Source of the DNA: CAYTTR01 sp964440805
Lineage (GTDB): Bacteria; Acidobacteriota; Aminicenantia; Aminicenantales; Aminicenantaceae
Direction: 5' to 3'
DNA length: 64,000 nucleotides
Assembly: GCA_964440805.1 (NCBI GenBank)
Contig: CAYTTR010000007.1
Span: 15,211 to 79,210, forward strand
In this document: positions 17,206 to 27,000 of the stretch, in pieces
Layout of the letters: every line of letters begins with the position of its first letter
Position numbering within the stretch: position 1 is the stretch's first letter
Made by a program: the position numbers and the translations under genes
The notes under the pieces: generated by a model
Told to the model about the DNA's origin: nothing
Databases searched by the model: none
Seen by the model: only the letters and a program-made list of their open reading frames with translations

Positions 17206-17632
17206 AGAATATCAGACAAAAGAGCCGAGACAGAGCGAAACAAGGAGAGAAAAACAAAATTCAGAGGCAGGTGAAAATATGTCCCCAGAACAAGAAAAAT
17301 TATATGATTTTTTCCGGAAAAGCAGCCATTATTTCCAGGAGAGCTCCCCTCTTCCGGAATCCAGGAAGAAGGATCTAGGTGGAATACAGGAAAAGATTTC
17401 CATCGATCTTCTTTCCCATTTCCTGGAATATTTCTGTTTTGAACAAAAAACACCCCTGAGAAAACTACTTTTAACAGTGGAAAAAAATATTCTTCTGAGA
17501 GTCCTTTCGCGGTGTAATGGAAATCAGAAGGAAGCAGCTAAAATTTTGAGAATGAATTATACAACCTTGAATGAAAAGATAAAAAGATACGGCCTAAGAT
17601 TAAAAAAAGACATACCCATTTTGTTTAGGTAA
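17189..17632 (+). CDS. Small Fis-type helix-turn-helix protein
   Basis: 147 aa from the ATG at 17189 with GGAGG about 9 nt upstream (a TTG immediately precedes it in frame). The first 95 residues are hydrophilic and unrecognised. The last 50 form a Fis-type HTH: LLTVEKNILLRVLSRCNGN, then EAAKILRMNYTTLNEKIKRYGL. Such domains normally end sigma-54 activators, but here no receiver or AAA+ domain is present, so this is a free-standing DNA-binding protein. The sigma-54-like promoter upstream is consistent with a place in that regulatory circuit. Its targets are unknown. Confidence 0.75.
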   Translation: MTKLNEEYQTKEPRQSETRREKQNSEAGENMSPEQEKLYDFFRKSSHYFQESSPLPESRKKDLGGIQEKISIDLLSHFLEYFCFEQKTPLRKLLLTVEKNILLRVLSRCNGNQKEAAKILRMNYTTLNEKIKRYGLRLKKDIPILFR

Positions 17633-18076
17633 ATCCAGTGAGTGACAGAGCATCAAGTATGCTCTCCGCTCTTTTAAGTTAATAGCAGTTAGCCTGGACT
17701 ATTCATAAAAAAGGCCGATACCTTTTATACAACAAATACTATGAATGACTTAAAAGATTTTCTCTTGGCGTCCGTAAAAAAGTGAGTTTAGTAAATTCTG
17801 CTATTAAATTTTATCTAAAAGCGGCCTGTTTTACCATTCAGGTGAACAGATTTGACGACAATTTTCTAATCAGATTGTCACGGCGATCGAAGCGAAGCCA
17901 TCTCAACATAGTTTTCCCCTTAAAATCGCTTCATTCGCTTTACTCACTCGCGACAAAGTCTGCTTCGTTACAGGGCACTTGCGGTGGAGAGACCACAGCT
18001 GCGTGTCCTGTGCCTCGCATCTAAGACAACCTCGGCCGGTGAATAATAGAGGTTAGTACAAAATAATTTTATCTTC
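17633..18076. other. Intergenic region occupied by repeat A copy A2
   Basis: No gene is supported here. Repeat A copy A2 fills 17689-18056. An 80-codon frame at 17782-18024 lies entirely within the element and does not correspond to a frame kept in copy A3, so I treat it as chance. Confidence 0.65.
17689..18056 (+). repeat. Dispersed repeat A, copy A2 (MITE-like, 368 bp)
   Basis: Left end TTAGCCTGGACTATTCAT, right end TGAATAATAGAGGTTAG (inverted with mismatches). It shares AAAAAAGGCCGATACC and TTTTATCTAAAAGCGGCC near the left with A3, and CTGCTTCGTTACAGGGCAC to CTCGCAT near the right. About 100 bp of extra sequence lies in the middle compared with A3. It contains the hairpin ACAGGGCAC...GTGTCCTGT (17970-18011). 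Confidence 0.8.
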
Positions 18077-18105
18077 TTGCATGCCGTAGGGGGGTATGGT
18101 ATAAT
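18077..18105 (+). promoter_or_regulatory. csoR-copA promoter with overlapping CsoR operator
   Basis: TTGCAT (18077-18082), 17-nt spacer, TATAAT (18100-18105). The spacer holds the G-tract operator GTAGGGGGGTATGGTA (18086-18101), which closely resembles the CsoR box of Bacillus copper operons. CsoR bound here would cover the promoter, so copper should derepress the whole island. Confidence 0.75.
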
Positions 18106-18159
18106 AAAATGAAACTTGAGATTGGCAGGAAATAAAACTTGATTTCAAAGGAGATAAGA

Positions 18160-18444
18160 ATGAGTAATCAGATGACCACCCATGAAGACGAGCTTGTCCG
18201 GTTGAAAAGGATAGAAGGACAGATCCGGGGAGTCCAAAAAATGATCGAAGAGAAAAGGTATTGCATAGATATTCTTACCCAGCTTACTTCTATTGTAGGA
18301 GCTGTAAAGCGAGTAGAAGAAAATATCCTTAACCGCCATCTTAAGGGTTGTGTGCATCAGTCCTTTGCCACTGGAAGTAAAGAAGACAGAATAGAAAAAA
18401 TCGCTGAGGTAATAGAGATATTAAGAAAATTCCGGAGATATTAA
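18160..18444 (+). CDS. csoR: Copper-sensing transcriptional repressor CsoR
   Basis: 94 aa from the ATG at 18160, 7 nt after AAGGAG; an upstream in-frame start lacks a ribosome site. It is an all-helical DUF156 (CsoR/FrmR) protein. The Cu(I) ligands are present with CsoR spacing: C35 (KRYCIDIL), H60 and C64 (NRHLKGC). This Cys-His-Cys set separates it from FrmR and RcnR. It lacks a classical HTH, as expected. It is the first gene of the copper island and has its own operator in front. It ends 12 nt before copA. Confidence 0.93.
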   Translation: MSNQMTTHEDELVRLKRIEGQIRGVQKMIEEKRYCIDILTQLTSIVGAVKRVEENILNRHLKGCVHQSFATGSKEDRIEKIAEVIEILRKFRRY

Positions 18445-18456
18445 CTGGAGAAAAAA

Positions 18457-20850
18457 ATGGTTAGCGACCCTGTATGCGGAATGGAAGCCAGGGAGAATGA
18501 GAAGGGAATAACAGCCTTATATAAGGGAAAAGCATATTACTTTTGTTCTCCTGAATGTAAGAAGAAATTTGAGTCTCATCCTGAAACTTATGTTCAAGGG
18601 CAAAATATTGAATTTAAGGTTAGTGCTGCTTCTGCGGAAATTCCTATTCAGGGGATAATGTGTGCGTCTTGTGTCCAAAAGATAGAAAAATCCTTGCTTA
18701 AGAGAAACGGAGTAATTAAAACTTCGGTTAACCTGGCTTCAGGTAAAGCGAAAGTAGAGTATTTGCCCTCAGAGACAAGCTTAACCGAATTAAAAAAGGC
18801 CATTGAATCTACCGGATATAAAGTTTTGGAAATAGAATCTCCGGAAAAAACAGAAGATATGGAGGAAAGCTTCAGAAGGAAAGCATATACCAATCTTAAG
18901 AGAAGATTTTTTATCGGCTTAATCTTGGGCCTTCTTATTTTTTTGGGCAGTTCCCGGCATTTATTTTCCTGGATTCCGGATTTACTTAGCAATAATTTTA
19001 TTCTTTTTATTCTGGCAACTCCGGTTCAGTTCTGGATCGGCTGGCAGTTTTATCAGGGAGCCTGGAGAGCTTTCCGTCATCGAAATGCGGACATGAATAC
19101 TCTCATAGCTGTAGGAACTTCGGCTGCCTATCTTTACAGCGTGACTGCTACTTTTTTCCCTTCTTTTTTTGTTAGTGGAGGCATCAAACCGGCTGTCTAT
19201 TTTGATACTTCGGCCCTTATAATAGTTCTGATTCTTCTGGGGCGGCTTCTGGAGGCAAGGGCCAAGGGGCAAACATCCGAAGCCATAAAAAAATTAATAG
19301 GCTTGCAGCCGAAAACTGCCCGGGTCATTAAAGACGGCCGGGAACAGGATATCCCGGTGGAAGAGGTCTTAGTCGGTGATTTGATTTTAGTCCGGCCGGG
19401 CGAGAAAATTCCGGTGGATGGTATAGTTCAGAATGGAAGCTCGGCTGTAGATGAATCCATGATAACCGGAGAGAGTATACCGGTTCAGAAAAAACCGGGC
19501 GATGAAGTAATTGGGGCCACAATCAATAAAACAGGAAGCTTTAAATTTAAGGCCGTCAAAGTGGGAAAAGAAACTGCCTTGGCCCAGATCATCAAACTTG
19601 TCCAGGATGCTCAAGGCAGCAAGGCTCCTATTCAGAGACTGGCCGATGTTATAAGCGGTTATTTTGTTCCTATCGTCATTTCAGTAGCCATTGCCGCTTT
19701 TATAGTCTGGTTTAACTTCGGCCCTTCTCCGTCTCTGACTTTTGCTCTCCTGAACTTTGTTGCCGTAATGATTATTGCCTGTCCTTGTGCCCTGGGATTA
19801 GCTACTCCTACAGCGGTGATGGTGGGAACAGGAAAAGGAGCGGAGAAAGGGATTCTCTTGAAAGGTGGAGAAAGCTTGGAGACAGCTCATAAGCTCGACA
19901 CAATTGTCTTTGATAAAACCGGGACCTTAACTAAAGGAGAGCCCGAAGTCACTGATATAGTGCCGGGAAATGCTTTTTCCGAAGAGGAAATTCTTAGTTA
20001 TACGGCCGGTGCCGAAAAAGTATCGGAACACCCTTTAGGAGAAGCCATTGTGAAGAAAGCTAATAAGAGGGGATTCAAGATTGAAGACCCGGTGGATTTC
20101 AAAGCGATTGAAGGTCATGGACTGGAGGCTGAAATCAACGAGCTTCCAGTTATTGCCGGCAATTTGAAATTAATGAAGGACAGAGGGATTGAATTTGCTG
20201 AACTAAGAGAGAAGTCAATGGTACTGGCCGAGGAAGGAAAGACTCTTGTTTATGTCGCCCTTGGCGGTAAAGCAGCCGGAATCATTGCCGTAGCCGATAC
20301 CCTTAAGGAGAATTCAATCCGGGTAATTAACGAACTAAAAGAGCTTGGATTGGAGGTTGTTATGTTGACCGGAGATACCCGGAAAACGGCCGAGGCAATT
20401 GCTTTAAAAGCAGGAATTGACAGAGTAATTGCCGAAGTGCTTCCTGAAGATAAAGTTCGCCAAATCCAGAAAATTCAATCCACCGGATCTCTGGTGGCCA
20501 TGGTTGGTGACGGAATTAATGATGCCCCGGCTTTAGCCCAGGCCGATATTGGAATTGCTCTTGGCACGGGGACCGATGTGGCCATGGAGGCTTCGGATAT
20601 AACTTTGATTAAAGGAGATCTCCGGGGTGTGGTTTCAGCCATAAAATTAAGCAAAAAAACCGGCCGGGTGATAAAACAAAATCTTTTCTGGGCCTTTTTC
20701 TACAATACCCTTGGAATTCCCATTGCAGCCGGCGTCCTTTATCCATTTTTCGGCCTTCTTCTTAATCCGGTTTTTGCCGCGGCAGCTATGGCTTTCAGTT
20801 CCGTTTCAGTTGTTTCCAATTCCTTGAGATTAAGAAAAGCTAAGTTTTAA
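18457..20850 (+). CDS. copA: Cu(+)-exporting P1B-type ATPase with N-terminal YHS domain
   Basis: 797 aa. Residues 1-48 are a YHS/TRASH-like domain (DPVCGMEA, YYFCSPECKKKFESHPETY). Next is one heavy-metal-associated domain (GIMCASCVQKIEKSL, about 68). Eight transmembrane segments follow, with the CPC ion-binding motif (IIACPCALGLATPTA), actuator TGES, phosphorylation site DKTGTLTKGE, the HP motif (SEHPLGEA) and hinge GDGINDAPALAQAD. The final helix carries the NxxxY-like YNTLGIPIAAG and MAFSSVSVVSNSLRL of Cu+ ATPases. It pumps Cu(I) or Ag(I) out of the cytoplasm. CsoR regulation is implied by the operator and the shared operon. Confidence 0.95.
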   Translation: MVSDPVCGMEARENEKGITALYKGKAYYFCSPECKKKFESHPETYVQGQNIEFKVSAASAEIPIQGIMCASCVQKIEKSLLKRNGVIKTSVNLASGKAKVEYLPSETSLTELKKAIESTGYKVLEIESPEKTEDMEESFRRKAYTNLKRRFFIGLILGLLIFLGSSRHLFSWIPDLLSNNFILFILATPVQFWIGWQFYQGAWRAFRHRNADMNTLIAVGTSAAYLYSVTATFFPSFFVSGGIKPAVYFDTSALIIVLILLGRLLEARAKGQTSEAIKKLIGLQPKTARVIKDGREQDIPVEEVLVGDLILVRPGEKIPVDGIVQNGSSAVDESMITGESIPVQKKPGDEVIGATINKTGSFKFKAVKVGKETALAQIIKLVQDAQGSKAPIQRLADVISGYFVPIVISVAIAAFIVWFNFGPSPSLTFALLNFVAVMIIACPCALGLATPTAVMVGTGKGAEKGILLKGGESLETAHKLDTIVFDKTGTLTKGEPEVTDIVPGNAFSEEEILSYTAGAEKVSEHPLGEAIVKKANKRGFKIEDPVDFKAIEGHGLEAEINELPVIAGNLKLMKDRGIEFAELREKSMVLAEEGKTLVYVALGGKAAGIIAVADTLKENSIRVINELKELGLEVVMLTGDTRKTAEAIALKAGIDRVIAEVLPEDKVRQIQKIQSTGSLVAMVGDGINDAPALAQADIGIALGTGTDVAMEASDITLIKGDLRGVVSAIKLSKKTGRVIKQNLFWAFFYNTLGIPIAAGVLYPFFGLLLNPVFAAAAMAFSSVSVVSNSLRLRKAKF

Positions 20851-20869
20851 TATTAAATAGAGGTTAAAA

Positions 20870-21244
20870 ATGTGGGTAAAATTAGTAATAATAATAATCG
20901 GTATTATTTTGATTTTTTTAGTTAACTGGTATTTCTTTTTTTCCGAAAGAAGTGAAGTTAAAATTGAAGCCGAAGAGACGGGAATTCAAGAAGTAAAAAT
21001 TACGATTAAGGGCGGATATGATCCGGATGTAATTGTGGTTAAGAAAGGAATTCCGGTTCGGTTGAACTTTTACAGGGATGAAACGGCCGAATGTTCGGAA
21101 GAGGTTCAATTCGGGGATTTTGGGATTCGGAAAAAGCTGCAGGCGTTTCAGACAACCAGCCTTGAATTTACGCCGGAAAAAGAAGGGGAATATGTATTCA
21201 CCTGCGGCATGGGGATGTTGAGAGGGAAAATGATAGTGAGGTGA
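20870..21244 (+). CDS. Membrane-anchored cupredoxin-domain protein
   Basis: 124 aa. One N-terminal transmembrane anchor (about residues 4-25) and an extracytoplasmic cupredoxin_1 fold (PDVIVVKKGIPVRLNF, SLEFTPEKEGEYVFTCGMGMLRGKMIV). The probable copper ligands are the Cys in AECSEE and the Cys/Met residues of TCGMGM; the usual blue-copper histidines are missing. It sits between copA and cusC and probably hands Cu(I) from the pump to the Cus system, or buffers it in the periplasm. That role is inferred from position. It starts 19 nt after copA. Confidence 0.85.
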   Translation: MWVKLVIIIIGIILIFLVNWYFFFSERSEVKIEAEETGIQEVKITIKGGYDPDVIVVKKGIPVRLNFYRDETAECSEEVQFGDFGIRKKLQAFQTTSLEFTPEKEGEYVFTCGMGMLRGKMIVR

Positions 21245-21321
21245 ATTTTTTTTGGCCTTATAATCTACTTAATTGATGGGAATAATAAAATTCTCAGAAA
21301 AATCCATCAAGGAAGGATAGG

Positions 21322-22623
21322 ATGAATAAAATATTTCTCAATTTTTTATTCCTTTTGATTCTGTTTAATCAATCGCCTCTTGCAGCAAATCAACAATCTG
21401 AAGAAAAGCCATCTTTATCCCTCTATATTGAGAAGGCACTAACCAATAATCCCAGGCTGGAAGCAATGGCTCAAAAAGTTCTGGCTGCGGAGAAAGCTGT
21501 GCCTCAGGCCGGAGCCTTGCCTGATCCTAAAATCACTTTAGGCCTGATGAACCTTCCGGCAAACAGCTTCGCCTTTGATCAGGAGCCGATGACAGGCAAA
21601 CAGATTGGTGTGAGCCAGATGTTTCCTTTTCCGGGGAAATTATCTTTAAAAAAAGATCTCTCCGAACTCGAAGTAAAGGCCGTCATGTTCCAACAGAAAG
21701 AGCTTATTAACCAAATAATTTTTATGATTAAAGAAGTTTATTACGATATCTACACTTCTGACCGGGCTATTGAGACTATTGAGAAAAATATGGAATTGAT
21801 GAAGCAGATAATCCAGGTCGTAGAAACCAAGTATGCAACAGGAACAGGGCTTCAGCAAGACTTATTTCGAGCCCAGGTCGAGCTGATTAAGCTGGAAGAT
21901 GACCTGCTTATGTGGCAACAGAAACGCCAAGTATTTACAGTGAGAATGAATGAAATTCTCAACCAGCCGGAAAACACTCCAATTGGAAAAATACCGGAGC
22001 TTCTTGAAGCTTCCGGGAAAGAAGAATCGTTTTTGGTGAGGGAACAAATTGAAAATCGAAGACCTTTACTCCTGGCCTGGAAAGAGAAAGTCCGCATGGC
22101 TGAGGTTGAAACCAGACTGGCTCAACGTGACTTTTGGCCTGATATTACCGTTAATGCCGCCTACAGCCAGCGCGATGATCTTAGAGGCGGGACTGAAATG
22201 ACGGATTTTTTATCTGTTTCGCTTTCATTGGATATACCTCTTTATTTTAAAAATAAACAAAACCAGAAAATAGCTGCTAAGCAACTGGAGTATAAAGCTT
22301 TAAAGGCCGACTATCAAAGTGTTCTCAATAGTGTTTTAAGTGAAGCTGAAAGCTTGAAAGCTGAGCTCAAGAGAAACCGGCAAAGAGTCGACCTTTATAA
22401 AGAAGGAATTATTCCTCAGGCTGAGAAATCTCTCCAGTCTGCTCAGGCCGGTTATCAAGTAGGGAAAGTTGATTTTTTGAATGTGGTGGACAACTGGATG
22501 AGGCTTTTTAACTATGAACTTCAATATCATTCGGCCCTGGCCGATTACTTAAAGACCCAGGCTAAATATGATTTGGCTGTGGGTAAGGAAACTTTTAAAA
22601 GAAACAGGCTTCAAGGGCAGTGA
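21322..22623 (+). CDS. cusC: Outer-membrane efflux channel, TolC/CusC family
   Basis: 433 aa with an N-terminal signal peptide (IFLNFLFLLILFNQSPLAA). It has the repeated helical pattern of the OEP family (EALTNNPRLEAMAQKVLAAEKA, GALPDPKITLGLMNLP, EEGIIPQAEKSLQSAQAGYQVGKVDFLNVV). There is no lipobox, unlike E. coli CusC. AAGGAAGG precedes the ATG. It forms the outer-membrane exit duct for the CusBA pump encoded next. The end overlaps the possible upstream start of cusB. Confidence 0.9.
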   Translation: MNKIFLNFLFLLILFNQSPLAANQQSEEKPSLSLYIEKALTNNPRLEAMAQKVLAAEKAVPQAGALPDPKITLGLMNLPANSFAFDQEPMTGKQIGVSQMFPFPGKLSLKKDLSELEVKAVMFQQKELINQIIFMIKEVYYDIYTSDRAIETIEKNMELMKQIIQVVETKYATGTGLQQDLFRAQVELIKLEDDLLMWQQKRQVFTVRMNEILNQPENTPIGKIPELLEASGKEESFLVREQIENRRPLLLAWKEKVRMAEVETRLAQRDFWPDITVNAAYSQRDDLRGGTEMTDFLSVSLSLDIPLYFKNKQNQKIAAKQLEYKALKADYQSVLNSVLSEAESLKAELKRNRQRVDLYKEGIIPQAEKSLQSAQAGYQVGKVDFLNVVDNWMRLFNYELQYHSALADYLKTQAKYDLAVGKETFKRNRLQGQ

Positions 22624-22637
22624 TGGGAGAGAATAAA

Positions 22638-24056
22638 ATGAAAGGAAAATTTTTTATCTTTCTTATTTTGGGAATTGTGATTGGCGGAGGAGGTGTCTAT
22701 TTTTTCGGGCCTAAAGCCGAAGTAACCGGGGCAATGACAAACCAAACAGAACCCCAGCTTTACAGCTGCGGCATGCATCCGGAAGTTGTGTCAGAAGAGC
22801 CGGGAGATTGTCCCATTTGCGGAATGAAACTTACTCCCATAAGAAAAAATAACCAATCCGCTCCGGCTGAAAAGGAAAAACAGAGCCGGAAGATACTCTA
22901 TTGGAGAGCTCCTATGGACCCGACTGAAATCTATGACAAACCGGGAAAATCCAAGATGGGGATGGATCTGGTTCCGGTCTACGAAGGAGAAGAGGCCGGG
23001 GGAGCGGGCAGCATTCTAATTGATGGAGCCGTTCAACAGAATATGAATCTGCGCTTGGGGTCTGTAGTCCGCCGGGATATAAGCCGCATTATCCGGGCCT
23101 TTGGCAAGGTAACTTATGCTCAGGATAATCAATATTCGGTCAACACTAAAGTTTCGGGCTGGATAGAGAAACTCCATGTTAACAACGAAGGACAGATGGT
23201 AAAAAGAGGAGACTCCCTGCTTGAGATTTATTCACCCGAACTTGTTTCCACTCAAGAAGAATATCTGTTGGCCCTGAATAATTTAAAACAAACCGAAGAC
23301 AGTCCTTATCGGAGCATCCGTCAGAACGCAGAAAAAATGGCCGATTTGGCCAGGAAAAGATTGGAGTATTGGGATATTCCTGAGACCGAAATAGAAAGGA
23401 TAGAGAATAGAGGGAAGATACGCCGGACTCTTGTTTTAAAATCTCCGGTTAACGGGATTGTTACGCATAAAGCTGTGGTTGAAGGAGACCGGGTTGAGCC
23501 GGGAATGAATCTATTTCATTTAGCTGATCTGAGCAAGATTTGGGTAGAGGCTGCCGTTTATGAGTCTGAGCTTGATTTGATTAAACCGGGGCAAAGAGCT
23601 GAATTGGAACTGGATCAGCTAAAGGGAAGAAATATCACGGGCAAAGTTGATTTTGTTTATCCTTACCTTGACAGAAAGTCCCGGGCTAATAATATCAGGC
23701 TGGTTTTTTCTAATCCGGGGATGCAGTTGAAACCGGATATGTTTGCTACCGTTTATATCCAGGGTCCGGTTGCCGGGAATTCTCTGGCTATTCCGGCTGA
23801 AGCGGTGATCTATTCTGGAAAAAGGCGGGTTGTATTTGTAAGTAAAGGAGAGGGAAAGTTCGAGCCCAGGGAAGTGAAAATAGGGGTTGAGTCTGAAGAC
23901 GGTTTTGTCCAGGTCCTTTCAGGGCTTTTTGAAGATGAAGAAGTAGTGGTTTCGGGCCAATTCCTCCTTGATTCAGAGAGCAGAATGAGAGAAGCAATTG
24001 CCAAAATGCGCTCCCTTAAAGCTCAAGAGCAAAAAACAGAGGATAGAAACAATTAA
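22638..24056 (+). CDS. cusB: CusB-type membrane fusion protein with two metal-binding modules
   Basis: 472 aa from the ATG at 22638 (GGGAGAG 6 nt upstream, directly before the signal/anchor MKGKFFIFLILG); GTG and ATG codons at 22620-22625 are alternatives overlapping the cusC stop. After the anchor come a Cys-containing heavy-metal-binding module (YSCGMHPEVV, GDCPICGMKLTPI) and a second, cysteine-free module (APMDPTEIYDKPGKS, MGMDLVPVYE) as found in many CusB proteins. Then come the barrel-sandwich and hairpin domains (VSGWIEKLHVNNEGQMVKRG, LKSPVNGIVTHKAVVEGDRV) and the membrane-proximal domain. It joins CusA to CusC and delivers Cu/Ag. Confidence 0.92.
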   Translation: MKGKFFIFLILGIVIGGGGVYFFGPKAEVTGAMTNQTEPQLYSCGMHPEVVSEEPGDCPICGMKLTPIRKNNQSAPAEKEKQSRKILYWRAPMDPTEIYDKPGKSKMGMDLVPVYEGEEAGGAGSILIDGAVQQNMNLRLGSVVRRDISRIIRAFGKVTYAQDNQYSVNTKVSGWIEKLHVNNEGQMVKRGDSLLEIYSPELVSTQEEYLLALNNLKQTEDSPYRSIRQNAEKMADLARKRLEYWDIPETEIERIENRGKIRRTLVLKSPVNGIVTHKAVVEGDRVEPGMNLFHLADLSKIWVEAAVYESELDLIKPGQRAELELDQLKGRNITGKVDFVYPYLDRKSRANNIRLVFSNPGMQLKPDMFATVYIQGPVAGNSLAIPAEAVIYSGKRRVVFVSKGEGKFEPREVKIGVESEDGFVQVLSGLFEDEEVVVSGQFLLDSESRMREAIAKMRSLKAQEQKTEDRNN

Positions 24057-24077
24057 GGAAGATTACCGGGGAGAAAA

Positions 24078-27000
24078 ATGATTGAAAAAATAATTGAATG
24101 GTCGGTAAACAATAGAATTCTGGTTATAACGGGAGTGGCGGCTTTAATTCTGGCCGGGTTTGCCGCCATAAAAACTACTCCCATTGATGCCATCCCGGAT
24201 TTGAGTGATATCCAGGTAATCGTTTTTACTGAATTTCAAGGCCAGGGACCAAATGTGGTCGAAGACCAGGTCACCTATCCCTTGACCACCGCCATGCTGG
24301 CCGTACCTAAAGCCAAGGTTGTCCGGGGATATTCCTTTTTCGGGCTTTCCATGGTTTATGTAATTTTCGAGGACGGAACCGATCTCTACTGGGCCCGAAG
24401 CCGGGTTTTGGAATATTTAAACTATGCTGCCGGACGTTTACCTCAAGGGATCACCCCTCAGCTTGGACCTGATGCCACTGGAGTGGGATGGGTTTATGAA
24501 TATGTTCTTGATGGAGGAGACCGGTATGACCTGCAGCAATTAAGGTCGATTCAGGACTGGTACCTGCGTTATGAACTGGCCAGTGTACCGGGAGTTAGTG
24601 AACTGGCCAGCGTGGGCGGTTTCGTCAAACAGTACCAGGTTGAGGTTGATCCTCTCAAACTTCAGGCCTACAATCTGTCCCTTCAGCAGGTCACGAGAGC
24701 CATTCAGAGAAGTAACAATGATGTTGGGGGCAGGGTATTGGAAATGGGTGAAACGGAGTTTATGGTCAGAGGGCTTGGTTATATTAAATCGATAAATGAT
24801 TTAAAGAAAGTTTTGGTGGGTATGGGGCCCAACAATGCCCCTGTTTTTCTCGAAGATGTCTCCCATATTCATATCGGTCCTGAGCTCCGCCGGGGTATTG
24901 CCGACTGGAACGGACTGGGAGAAACCGTGGGCGGTGTGGTTGTTATGCGCTATGGTGAAAATGCTCTCAAGGTTATCGATAGAGTGAAAGAGAAACTTGA
25001 AGAGTTGAAAAAAGGTCTCCCAGAGGGAGTTACCATAAAAACAGCTTATGACCGTTCTTCCTTAATTAAAAGAGCGGTGGCTACCTTGAAGGAAAAATTA
25101 GTTGAGGAAATTGTTATTGTGGCCCTGGTTATAGTTTTATTTCTTCTTCACCTCAGGAGTTCGTTAGTGGCGGTTATTACTCTTCCCCTGGGAGTTCTTC
25201 TCTCTTTTGTAGTAATGAGAGCCCAGGGATTGAATGCCAATATTATGTCTCTTGGAGGCATAGCCATTGCCATTGGAGCAATGGTTGATGCTGTGGTAGT
25301 GATGATTGAAAACGCCCATAAACACCTGGAAAGAGAAGATATAGCCGGCCGTAAGGATAGATGGTCGTTAATTATTCGCTCCTCCAAGGAGGTCGGCCCT
25401 GCTCTTTTTTATTCCCTTCTCATTATTACTTTTTCCTTTTTGCCTGTTTTTACCTTGCAGCAGCAGGAAGGCCGTCTTTTCAAACCCCTTGCCTTTACCA
25501 AAACCTATGCCATGGCCGGTTCAGCCGTTCTGGCCATTACGGTTGTTCCGGTTCTGATGGGAATTTTTATCAGGGGAAAGGTCCGTTCCGAGAAAAAACA
25601 CCCCTTGAGCCGGTTCCTGATAAAAATCTATCGCCCGGTGATTCAATTTGTTCTAGGGCACAAAGTGGCGGTTATCCTGGGAGCGGTGTTAATTATTGCT
25701 TTGACAGTGTTTCCTCTATCCAGGATAGGCTCTGAATTTATGCCGCCGCTTAATGAAGGTGATTTACTTTATATGCCCACCACTCTGCCCGGAATTTCGG
25801 TTACCAAGGCTAAAGAGCTTCTCCAGCAAACCGATAAAATTATTGCCGGTTTTCCTGAAGTCGAATCAGTTTTTGGCAAGATCGGCCGGGCAGAAACAGC
25901 CACTGATCCTGCTCCTTTAACCATGATTGAAACTACTATTACCCTTAAAAGCAAAGATAAGTGGCGGCCGGGAATGACCATGGAAAAGTTGATAGAAGAG
26001 CTTGACCGGGCGGTCCAATTTCCCGGCTTGACCAATGCCTGGACTATGCCCATAAAAACCAGGATTGACATGTTAAGTACCGGGATTAAAACTCCGGTGG
26101 GGATTAAGCTTATGGGATCCGATCTCCAAACACTTTCTGATTTGGGCGAAGAGATTGAAGCTGTCCTGAGACAGGTTCCGGGTACAGCCAGTGTTATCTC
26201 GGAAAGAGTTACCGGAGGGAATTATCTTGATTTTGAAATTAACAGAGAAGCAGCCGGCCGCTACGGTCTTTCGGTGGCAGATGTTCAGGAAGTAATTAAG
26301 TCTGCCATCGGAGGAATGAATGTCGCTACTACTGTTGAGGGATTGCAGCGCTATCCGGTTAATGTCCGCTATAGCCGGGAATTAAGAGATGATTTAACTT
26401 CTCTTAAAAGGGTATTGGTTTCTACTCCTACCGGTGCAGAAATTCCTTTGTCCCAACTGGCAGAGCTTCAAATTAAAAAAGGCCCGGCCATGATAAAAAG
26501 CGAGAACGCCCGGCGGACCGCCTGGTTATATATTGACTTGCGTGATATTGATGTCGGCTCCTACGTCAAAACGGCCAGGCAGGCCGTTTACTCTTCGGTA
26601 GCTTTTCCACCTGGATACAGTCTTGCCTGGAGCGGTCAGTATGAGTATATGGAACGGGCTCAACAACGTCTGCAACTGGTGGTGCCGGTGACCCTGCTTA
26701 TTATTTTTCTTTTGCTGTATTTAAACTTTAAAAACATCACTGAAAGCTTGATTATTATGTTGTCCCTGCCGTTTGCCTTGGTGGGAGGAATATGGATGAT
26801 GTGGCTTAGCGGTTACAATATGAGTGTGGCGGTTGGAGTCGGTTTTATTGCTCTGGCAGGAGTGGCGGCTGAGACGGGAGTAGTAATGCTGCTTTACTTA
26901 GATAATGCTTATAAACAAAGGCTTAAACTAAGTAAGATGAAATCGAAGAAAGACCTGCGGGAGGCTGTTGTTTACGGGGCAGTAGAAAGAGTGCGGCCCA

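Noticed and set aside
17782..18024. 80-codon frame in the gap before csoR
   Set aside because: It is entirely inside repeat A copy A2; the frame is not kept in A3.
22620..22637. Upstream GTG/ATG starts for cusB
   Set aside because: The ATG at 22638 has a better spaced GGGAGAG and begins exactly at the anchor sequence; the upstream starts overlap the cusC stop and remain possible.
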